DNA from: JBHJHK01 sp050330975
Lineage (GTDB): Bacteria > Pseudomonadota > Gammaproteobacteria > Competibacterales > Competibacteraceae
DNA: 12,752 bases
NCBI GenBank assembly: GCA_050330975.1
Contig: JBHJHK010000153.1
Location: 1-12,752 of the forward strand
Direction: 5' to 3'
Shown here: positions 7,367-12,752 of the stretch, in pieces
How the letters are laid out: every line of letters starts with the position of its first letter
Numbering within the stretch: position 1 is the stretch's first letter
Position numbers and translations under genes: made by a program
Notes under the pieces: model-generated
The model's input: the letters and a program-made list of their open reading frames with translations, nothing else
What the model was told of the DNA's origin: nothing
The model's database searches: none

Positions 7367-8161
7367 TCAACCCTTGGAGCCCAAACGCAAGCCCCCGTGG
7401 ATGAAGTACACATCCCCCGCCAGGGCCTCGTTGCGGTAGAGCTCGGCCACCAAAGACGCCACCTCCTCGGGCTCGATGAGGCGGCCGATGGGCACATCGG
7501 CGATGATCTTATCCAGGGCATCCTGGTTCATGCCCTTGACCATGGGGGTACCCACGTAGCCGGGGGCCACGGCGACACAGCGGATCTTTTGCGATAGGCC
7601 CCGACGCATAAATTCGGCGGTGATGACCTTGGGCATCACCGACATGGCGGCCTTGGTAGAGGAATAGTTGATCTGTCCAGCGGTGCCCAAGGATCCGGTG
7701 GAGGATACCAGGCAGATCAGCCCGCCGCAGTTGTTGTTGACCATGCGCTCGCCGCACTCCCGCACCGTCAAAAATACCCCGGTGAGGTTGATGTCAATGA
7801 CCTTTTGGAAGTCCGCCAGGGCCATTTTGCGCTTGATCTTACCGGTTTCCCGGTCTGGAGAAAGCATCATGCCGTCTTTGATGATGCCGGCGAAGGGGGC
7901 GACCAGGTTGATGGCGCCAAATTTGGCGATGGCGGCGTCGGCGAGCTTGCCGTTGTCCTCTTCGCTGGTGACGTTGCCGGGGCAGGTGGCGAGCTCGCTG
8001 TCATCCCCCCCCAACTCGCCGGCGGCCTTGTCCAAGGCCTCCTGGGAGATGTCCGACAGCATGACTTTGCCACCCTGGGCCAGCCAGTACTTGGCCAGGG
8101 CAAAGCCGATGCCGCCGGCGCCGCCGGTGACGACGGCCACTGCGTTTTCGATGTTCAGCAT
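7367..8161 (-). CDS. SDR-family NAD(P)-dependent oxidoreductase
   Basis: This is a 264-residue classical short-chain dehydrogenase/reductase. The cofactor loop is TGGAGGIG (12-19). N125 is in INLTG, the catalytic serine is S153 or S154 in VSSTG, and Y166 and K170 form YSSTK. APGYVGTPM (199-207) follows, and the end is HGGLRLG. D37 after the second strand suggests NAD(H) preference. The usual NNAG motif is replaced by PFAG (89-92), and there is an insert around residues 98-113 (MMLSPDRETGKIKRK). The ATG at 8161 has a good TGGAGGT site 9 bases upstream; the longer open frame to 8377 is non-coding in character. Being next to phaR, it may be an acetoacetyl-CoA or 3-hydroxyacyl reductase, but the D37 and PFAG features argue against a standard PhaB. 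The substrate is unknown. Confidence 0.88.
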   Translation of the reverse strand: MLNIENAVAVVTGGAGGIGFALAKYWLAQGGKVMLSDISQEALDKAAGELGGDDSELATCPGNVTSEEDNGKLADAAIAKFGAINLVAPFAGIIKDGMMLSPDRETGKIKRKMALADFQKVIDINLTGVFLTVRECGERMVNNNCGGLICLVSSTGSLGTAGQINYSSTKAAMSVMPKVITAEFMRRGLSQKIRCVAVAPGYVGTPMVKGMNQDALDKIIADVPIGRLIEPEEVASLVAELYRNEALAGDVYFIHGGLRLGSKG

Positions 8162-8537
8162 GGGTTGAGAACCTCCAGAGGGTTGGGGAACGGTTGGCGA
8201 GGGCGGGACGGGGATCCTGGGTATACTCGACAAGACCCGACGTCGATCCGCTAAAGATAAGCAATCCCAGCGGCGGTTGCCACCGCCTTCGGAATCATCG
8301 GTACCCCAGGCCGGGGTCGGTGCGACCGTCCTTGACCGGCGAAGCCCGCAGTTGAAAAATGGTCTTTGTTTAACCAAAATAATGACGTGTCACAAGCTTA
8401 TCCACGGTTCGCCCTTTGTCATGGGTACCGTCATCTGACCTCGGGGCGTTTTGAGGATACTGCGCCCCTCACCCACCGCCAACGCGCGGGACTGCGCCGC
8501 CGCGGTTTGACGCCAATTGACACCACGGGAGTCACCG
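8162..8537. other. Divergent intergenic region (376 bp)
   Basis: This stretch separates the SDR gene (leftward) from the 434-residue protein gene (rightward) and should hold both promoters. No coding sequence is convincing in it. Candidate leftward elements are TTGTGA (8390-8395) and TAAACA (8367-8372) with 17 bp between, and a TATACC at 8220-8225 without a clear -35. A candidate rightward pair is TTGACC (8333-8338) and AAAAAT (8355-8360) with a 16-bp spacer. The 8350-8400 portion is distinctly AT-rich. The element TGACGTGTCA at 8383-8392 has palindromic TGAC/GTCA arms and overlaps the edge of the leftward -35 candidate. All of these are weak individually. Confidence 0.35.
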
Positions 8538-9842
8538 ATGGAAGCCGCCGCAGAACTGCGCCGTGAAAACCGCTACTTTGAACTCAGGCAGCACGGCCTC
8601 GAGGACTATCGCACTACGGTCGCCGCCCTAGACCAACTCAAGCAGCAGCTGAGCCCCCACTCCCTCTATGAGACCCAGAGCCTCAGCCAGGCCTTCCAGC
8701 AGCTGCGGCGGGCGGGTACGGGGTTGCTGCGCCAAAACGCTCCCCTGCAGCTCTGGCCCCACCTGACCAGGGGCGCCTCCCGCCTGGAGGCCGAGCTGGT
8801 GCTGGCCGATGGCGACTTGGTGGATTACTTCGTCGAAGCGGACTGCGATCCCCACCGAGAAGACCTCCTGGGGGCTCGCAGTCTCTACGGCTTGCTGAAC
8901 TACTATCAAGTGGGACCCTTAACCCTGCGTTCGGCCTTTGGCGACGGCGACCGGGCCAGGGGTTTGGTGAACGTCGCCCAGCCCTGTTATTGCCGGCACT
9001 TTCGCCTGATCAATACCCCCAATGCCGCCCTGCGCCAACTCATCGACCGAGCCCTGTGGGGGGGAGAGCGGTTGTGGCTCAAGTCCAACATGGTGGACTT
9101 GTACACCTCCATGGACCCCAAGCGCTACGACTTCCTCAGCGACGCGGGGCTGATCTTGATGCAAAGCGATGAGGAAGACCTCTTTGAGCTATTTGTGCCC
9201 CGCCCCGAACGGCAAATCCAGCGCCAACGGCAGCGCAATCAACTCCCCAAACTCGCCGCCGCCATCGCTCGCCGCCTGACCCGGGAACCCAGCCACGAAT
9301 TGTTCCTAGAGGCCCAGCGGGGCTCCGAGGCGGAGCGCCAGGCCTTTGCCGCCCTGCAAAACCACCGCCGCAGCAACCCCGAACTCCTAGATCGCTACCT
9401 GCGGGACCAGGGCGTCAAGCTCTATTCCGCCAGAAGCGGCAATGGCCAAGAGGCGCTGCGGCTGGTAGCCGTGTCCCATTGGCGTCCCGAGGATCTCGCC
9501 CACACCCTGTCGGACGAGGATTTTCCCCCGGGTCTATTGAGTTTGGTGAATTTGGCGCGGCGCTTTGATCGCGACCTAGTCGTCCCCAATCGCCCCGAGT
9601 ACTGCGCCTTTTTGAGCCGCCCCGAGGTCCAGTACTACTTGAACCAGCGGGGGATCTCCCTGACGTTGCCCCCCTTGTTGGGCAATGGCACCTTTCAACA
9701 ACCAGTCTATCTGTACGTGGAACGGTTGGTGGATTCCACGGCTCCCGGCACAGCGCCAAAGGCCAACCCCCAACCCACTCCGGGGTCAAGACGCCCCCCC
9801 AAGCGGGCGTCTTGGCTGCAGCGTTGGTGGAAACGCGCCTAG
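8538..9842 (+). CDS. Hypothetical protein, 434 residues, family not recognised
   Basis: I cannot place this protein in a family. It has no signal peptide and no membrane helix, so it is probably cytosolic. Residues 1-70 look helical and Gln/Arg/Leu-rich. The central part contains an acidic patch (VDYFVEADCDPHREDLL, 95-111), a PCYCRHF cysteine pair (149-155) and a strongly acidic SDEEDLFELF (210-219). A very basic Gln/Arg stretch, RQIQRQRQRNQ, follows at 225-235. A fold with VVPNRPEYCAFLSRPEVQYYL (348-368) precedes a Pro-rich, low-complexity linker (402-424). The protein ends in a basic aromatic tail, SWLQRWWKRA. The ATG at 8538 is chosen over TTG at 8517 because GGGAG lies 6 bases before it. 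Codon use resembles the neighbours, so recent transfer is not suggested. The stop shares a CTAG with the convergent permease pseudogene. Confidence 0.8.
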   Translation: MEAAAELRRENRYFELRQHGLEDYRTTVAALDQLKQQLSPHSLYETQSLSQAFQQLRRAGTGLLRQNAPLQLWPHLTRGASRLEAELVLADGDLVDYFVEADCDPHREDLLGARSLYGLLNYYQVGPLTLRSAFGDGDRARGLVNVAQPCYCRHFRLINTPNAALRQLIDRALWGGERLWLKSNMVDLYTSMDPKRYDFLSDAGLILMQSDEEDLFELFVPRPERQIQRQRQRNQLPKLAAAIARRLTREPSHELFLEAQRGSEAERQAFAALQNHRRSNPELLDRYLRDQGVKLYSARSGNGQEALRLVAVSHWRPEDLAHTLSDEDFPPGLLSLVNLARRFDRDLVVPNRPEYCAFLSRPEVQYYLNQRGISLTLPPLLGNGTFQQPVYLYVERLVDSTAPGTAPKANPQPTPGSRRPPKRASWLQRWWKRA

Positions 9843-10653
9843 GGGACAGGCCCTGGCGAAGCGGTTTCCACTTCGGGCAAAGTGGCGGCCAGCCAACCTC
9901 CCCCCAGGGCACCGCCGGACAACAGCAACACCACGCCAGCGACCCCGATGAGGGGCACTAGCAGCCCCAACAGGCCCCCGCCGAGCAATAACACCCCAAT
10001 GGTGGTATTGCTCACCGCCACGTAGTCGGTGCGGCGGTTGCCGGCGGCCATATCCACCACATAGGTCTTGCGGCCCAGCAAGACGCCCGCCGCGGTGGCG
10101 CTCAGCCCCGCCAGACGTCCACGCCGAGTCTTGGGAACCGTCTTGCCAAGGACGTCCTTGTGGACCACGGAGCAAAGCCCCCGGGCGAGGCTGAACACCA
10201 GCAGCAGGCTCAAAATGCCGAGCCCCGCCGCGACTCCCGACGCCACCAGGGCCACCCCCCCATGGCGACGATGGCAAAACCCTGAACGATGCTGCCCAGC
10301 ACCCACAGTCCCTTGCGCACTGGGCGACGGCGCACCATTTGGGCAAAGAACAACTGGGGGAGCAATGCCCCCGATTCTCGTATCGGTACCAGCCAAGCCA
10401 CCAACCCTGGAGGCGCCTGGACCACCCCCATCAGCCAGGTCAGCACCGTTTTGGGATTGCTCAGTTCGTCGCCCCACTTGGAGGCGATATTGGCGAGGGT
10501 CAGGAGGAAGAAATTGGCCGGGACCACCCGGCAAGCCGCTTCGTCGATGTCGGTGCAGACCCGGGCGTCTTCATCGTCGACCAGGGATTCATAGAGGGGC
10601 GTCAGCGGGGCATTGATCCGCTCGATGGGGTCTTCTTGACTGGGGTGGGGCAT
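9839..10653 (-). pseudogene. MFS-type permease, frameshifted and internally shortened
   Basis: The frame starting at ATG 10653 encodes DEDARVCTDIDEAACRVVPANFF, then KWGDELSNPKTVL and LVPIRESGALLPQL and ends the homologous stretch at FAIVAMG (to about 10258). Homology continues in another frame with GVALVASGVAAG, LLLVFSLARGLCSVVHKDVLGKTVPKTRRGRLAG and ends at 9839. The switch occurs at seven C on the plus strand (10255-10261); eight would restore the frame. From memory this is a conserved gammaproteobacterial MFS permease of well over 400 residues, with KTRRGRL near its first third and TDYVAVSNT near its end. Here the two lie about 30 residues apart, implying loss of the middle helices near 10070-10090. 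About 270 residues would remain even after correcting the frameshift. The 5' end overlaps the diguanylate cyclase gene by 52 bases. Confidence 0.75.
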
Positions 10654-11867
10654 GATGGCGATGGCGCGGGGAACGGCGGACGCGAGACTGGTCGCTGACC
10701 GGTGTGGGTGGAGGCCACGACGCCCATGGGACCCTGGAGGGCCGGCTGGACGCGATTGCGGCCACAGGCCTTGGCGGCGTAGAGGGCCTGGTCAGCGAGG
10801 GTCAGGGCCGCCTCTACGCCGACATCGCCCCCGTTGCACTCGGCAACGCCCACACTCAAGGTGAAGTAGAAGACCTCGGCACACCCCTCTGCCGCCACAC
10901 TCCGTTGGGCAGCCATCTGACGCAGGCGTTCAGCCACGTCCACCGCCTCCTGGAGATGGGTATCCGGCAGGGCGACGGCGAACTCCTCGCCCCCCAGGCG
11001 GCCGATGATATCCCCCGGGCGCAGGGCCTGGTGCAACAACTTGCCCAACACCCGCAGGGTTTGGTCTCCAGTGGCGTGGCCGTAGCGGTCGTTGATGTGC
11101 TTGAAATGATCGACATCGATCATCAACAGGCTCAAAGCCGTTCCCCGACGCCGGGACCGCTGCCACTCGCCGGTACTGCGCGAAAAGAACTCCCGGCGGT
11201 TGAGGGTGCCGGTCAGGGCATCGACGGTGGCCAGGGTCAAGAGCCTTTCTTCCAGGCGCTTTTGTCGCGTCACATCGCGGAAGAACCACACCCGCCCCCA
11301 GTGGTGGCCGTGGTGGTCCCACAGACCTTGGGAGTGACGCTCCAGAATCCGGCCATTCCGCAGGTGGAGCAGGGTGCCGGCTTCGACTTCGGTCGGATGG
11401 CCCTGGAGGTGGTTGGCATGGAACCGGGCCCGCTCGGCGTCCTGGAGTTTGTCGCACAGGACGTCGATCCACGCGGTATTGGGCTGGAAGGTGGGTCCCT
11501 CCTCCAAACCCCACAAGGTCACAAAGCGGCGATTCCATTGGCGGGGTCTGCCCTTGTGGTCCACGGTGAGGATGCCGTCGGGGGACAAGGCCTGTTGGGC
11601 GTGGAGCAGAGCGTTGCGATAGCGCAGTTGACGGGTGCGGCGCTCGGCGAGTTCCAAGAGCTGACGCTGCCGGGGGCCAAGCGCCGTCAAAGCAATTCCC
11701 CACAGGCAGCCGTTGATCAACAGCGCCAGGATCGCCAATTGGGTCCAAAAGTTAGAAGCGTGAAGGCCAAGACCCAGGCCCAGGGCTACGCCAGTTCCCA
11801 AAGTGGTCCCGATGAGGGGGCACAGCAAACCGCCATGACGGCGCAAAATGGCCAGAAAACCTCCCAT
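10602..11867 (-). CDS. Membrane-anchored PAS-GGDEF diguanylate cyclase
   Basis: The 421-residue protein should make cyclic di-GMP from two GTP at the inner membrane. Two hydrophobic helices (about 13-37 and 43-65) form an N-terminal hairpin, followed by an Arg/Gln/Leu-rich linker helix (66-92). A PAS-like domain spans about 93-200, with GILTVDHKGRPRQWNRRF at its start and a PAC-like GRVWFFRDVTRQKRLEERL at its end. The GGDEF domain runs from DALTGTLNRREFF to about 375. Metal-binding D251 is in MIDVDHFKHIND, the active site is GGEEF (292-296), and an inhibitory RxxD site (R283-P-G-D286) lies five residues before it. So it looks active and product-inhibited. There is no EAL domain. The last 45 residues are Pro/Ser-rich and lie over the start of the permease pseudogene. 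The ATG at 11867 has GAGGAG upstream. Confidence 0.93.
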   Translation of the reverse strand: MGGFLAILRRHGGLLCPLIGTTLGTGVALGLGLGLHASNFWTQLAILALLINGCLWGIALTALGPRQRQLLELAERRTRQLRYRNALLHAQQALSPDGILTVDHKGRPRQWNRRFVTLWGLEEGPTFQPNTAWIDVLCDKLQDAERARFHANHLQGHPTEVEAGTLLHLRNGRILERHSQGLWDHHGHHWGRVWFFRDVTRQKRLEERLLTLATVDALTGTLNRREFFSRSTGEWQRSRRRGTALSLLMIDVDHFKHINDRYGHATGDQTLRVLGKLLHQALRPGDIIGRLGGEEFAVALPDTHLQEAVDVAERLRQMAAQRSVAAEGCAEVFYFTLSVGVAECNGGDVGVEAALTLADQALYAAKACGRNRVQPALQGPMGVVASTHTGQRPVSRPPFPAPSPSCPTPVKKTPSSGSMPR

Positions 11868-11966
11868 AGGATCGCGCTCCTCAACAGACGGCCATCCCTG
11901 GTCGTTTCGGTACAGTGCGTTTGGCTAGTGTTTCGCGCTGGGAAGGGGGATTTAGGGGTTTTGACC

Positions 11967-11988
11967 CGAGCTCGTCCAACCGAGCTCG
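11967..11988. promoter_or_regulatory. Paired CGAGCTCG palindromes upstream of the diguanylate cyclase
   Basis: The 8-bp palindrome CGAGCTCG occurs at 11967-11974 and again at 11981-11988, separated by 6 bases. Read leftward, the spacer contributes TTGGAC (11973-11978), which resembles a -35 box about 106 bases before the cyclase start, with no convincing -10 at the right distance. The arrangement fits a dimeric regulator site. The two copies could also pair as an 8-bp stem with a 6-base loop. Confidence 0.35.
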
Positions 11989-12094
11989 AGATTACGTAGT
12001 TGCCCCTATAGTTTTAGTTTGGCGAATACTGAACTAACACAACTAAAGGTGAATACTAGACGCTTATCAAACGGGTGCCAACAGTGCTTTACAA

Positions 12095-12114
12095 TTCCCC
12101 CGTTGCCGGGGGAA
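12095..12114 (-). terminator. Hairpin downstream of the ornithine decarboxylase gene
   Basis: TTCCCCCG and CGGGGGAA form a perfect 8-bp stem with a TTGC loop. It lies about 10 bases beyond the decarboxylase stop codon on the minus strand. The following minus-strand bases are TTGTAAAGC, not a strong U-tract, but position and stability fit a terminator. Confidence 0.6.
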
Positions 12115-12124
12115 GGGACTGAAC

Positions 12125-12637
12125 TCAGGCCACTCGGGCCAGGGGGAGGGCCGTGGTTGGGTGACGGACCACTACCCCAGGGCGGGGCAGGGAGTTGAAC
12201 TCACTGGCGCTGGCCAGGGTATAGGCCCCCATGAGGTGGCCCACCAGAAGGTCCCCCAAGGCCAGGTGCGGCAGTGGGATACCCTCGGCGAGGACGTCGA
12301 CGCTGTCGCAAGTGGGACCCGCCAGTACACTGGGTTGCCAGTGGTCGCCCCGGGGCTGTTGGGGAACCACCGTCAACGGGTAGCGCACCCCATCGTAGAG
12401 CTGGCCGGAGAAGCTGCCGTAGACGCCGTCGTCCAGGTAGTACCACCACTGCCCCCCCCGACGGGCGCGGCCGACGACCCGGGTCAAAACCCGGGCCGCC
12501 GGAGCGGCGATGAAACGCCCCGGTTCCGCCCACAAACGGATCTGTTGAGCCTGTAGGGGTGCCGCCGCCCGGCGTATGGGGGCGCAGAAGGCCTCGATAT
12601 CCCCGGAACGGCCAGTCGTGTAGTCCACGGGGAAGCC
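12125..12637 (-). CDS. Ornithine decarboxylase, fold-type III PLP enzyme (C-terminal part)
   Basis: The last 170 residues of a group IV (eukaryote-type, alanine-racemase-fold) decarboxylase are present. It would convert ornithine, or possibly lysine or diaminopimelate, to the matching diamine (putrescine or cadaverine). GFP near the fragment start is the end of the Gly-rich PLP-phosphate loop. EPGRFI binds the phosphate. YYLDDGVYGSFSG matches the ODC active-site region, and GPTCDSVD carries the catalytic cysteine and the substrate-binding aspartate. GAYTLASASEFN is the PLP-contacting tyrosine segment. The GPTCDS signature and the DDGVYGSF motif favour ornithine or lysine/ornithine decarboxylase over LysA. 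Family members have about 390 residues, so more than half is missing. The frame breaks just past 12637, where sequence quality appears to fail; a downstream hairpin follows the TGA at 12125. Confidence 0.88.
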   Translation of the reverse strand, partial: GFPVDYTTGRSGDIEAFCAPIRRAAAPLQAQQIRLWAEPGRFIAAPAARVLTRVVGRARRGGQWWYYLDDGVYGSFSGQLYDGVRYPLTVVPQQPRGDHWQPSVLAGPTCDSVDVLAEGIPLPHLALGDLLVGHLMGAYTLASASEFNSLPRPGVVVRHPTTALPLARVA

Positions 12638-12640
12638 GGG

Positions 12641-12752
12641 CCGCCGATGCCCCGCGCGCGCGGCGGCGCCCCCCCGGCCCGCGCCGGGCGGGGGGCGGGG
12701 GGGGGCCAGGCGCGGGGCGGCCTCGGGGCCGGGGGACCGCCGGCGCCGGGGG
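12641..12752. other. Suspect G/C-only contig-end sequence
   Basis: From 12651 to the right edge only three of 102 bases are A or T, and the text is made of G and C runs such as GGGGGGCGGGGGGGGG. The decarboxylase frame should continue leftward from here with a DIGGG motif. Instead IGG appears in a different frame from GFPVDY, with two extra bases between them, and nothing recognisable lies beyond. This looks like poor sequencing or assembly at a contig end, not biology. Confidence 0.75.

Larger units (their letters stand above)
11868..12124. other. Intergenic region between the decarboxylase and diguanylate cyclase genes
   Basis: Both flanking genes run leftward, so this region contains the end signals of the decarboxylase and the promoter of the cyclase. 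It holds a hairpin at 12095-12114, an AT-rich segment at 11991-12090 that stands out from the GC-rich surroundings, and paired palindromes at 11967-11988. In the AT-rich part GAATACT occurs twice (12024-12030 and 12051-12057), AACTAA occurs twice with a 9-bp period (12032 and 12041), and TTAGTT at 12014-12019 is the inverse of AACTAA. I see no coding sequence or structured RNA I can name. Confidence 0.4.

Noticed and set aside
8162..8377. N-terminal extension of the SDR protein to 8377
   Set aside because: The added residues are Pro/Arg-rich without motif, while the ATG at 8161 has a strong Shine-Dalgarno and begins directly before the Rossmann strand.
10704..11999. Plus-strand open frame of 431 codons opposite the diguanylate cyclase
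   Set aside because: The minus-strand gene has GGEEF, the RxxD site, PAS and membrane helices. The plus frame has no family features.
12651..12752. G/C-rich repeats at the right edge as a possible structured element or G-quadruplex array
   Set aside because: The decarboxylase coding frame is expected to continue here, and the abrupt loss of frame and of A/T points to bad sequence.

Overview
This GC-rich window looks like a contig end from a gammaproteobacterium. Mpl, Hsp33, a BepA/YfgC-type M48 protease next to a TusA-like protein, PhaR and a eukaryote-type (fold III) ornithine decarboxylase all fit that class. The genus cannot be read from the sequence. There are no rRNA or tRNA genes, CRISPR arrays, insertion sequences or phage genes. 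Most of the region is ordinary chromosomal housekeeping.

Layout. Bases 1-566 (+) hold the C-terminal end of a PYROXD2/phytoene-dehydrogenase-like FAD oxidoreductase, cut by the window edge. It converges on, and overlaps, a leftward run of five genes read in the order tusA-like (5080), hslO (4697), an uncharacterised 171-residue membrane protein (3799), mpl (3268) and ugd (1863). The last four are spaced by 15-40 bp and probably form one operon covering redox chaperone, murein recycling and sugar-nucleotide functions. Divergent from it, bepA (5242-6726, +) encodes an exported M48 metalloprotease with C-terminal TPR-like helices. It converges on phaR (-), the polyhydroxyalkanoate regulator. phaR lies downstream of an SDR-family reductase on the same strand, and a GC-rich hairpin separates the two, suggesting a small carbon-storage locus with two transcripts.

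A 376-bp divergent intergenic region leads to an unrecognised 434-residue soluble protein (8538-9842, +). Its stop codon shares a CTAG palindrome with the stop of a leftward gene. That leftward gene is a decayed MFS-type permease with a frameshift at a seven-C run and an apparent loss of its middle. The decayed gene overlaps the 3' end of a membrane-anchored PAS-GGDEF diguanylate cyclase. Upstream of the cyclase lies a 257-bp region with paired CGAGCTCG palindromes and an AT-rich repeat-bearing stretch. The window ends in the C-terminal part of an ornithine decarboxylase. Its reading frame collapses near 12640, where the sequence turns into almost pure G/C, most likely low-quality contig-end sequence.

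I found no convincing new multi-gene system. The points most worth a second look are the 434-residue orphan protein, the permease pseudogene, the palindromes upstream of the cyclase, the uncharacterised membrane protein between hslO and mpl, and the suspect right end.
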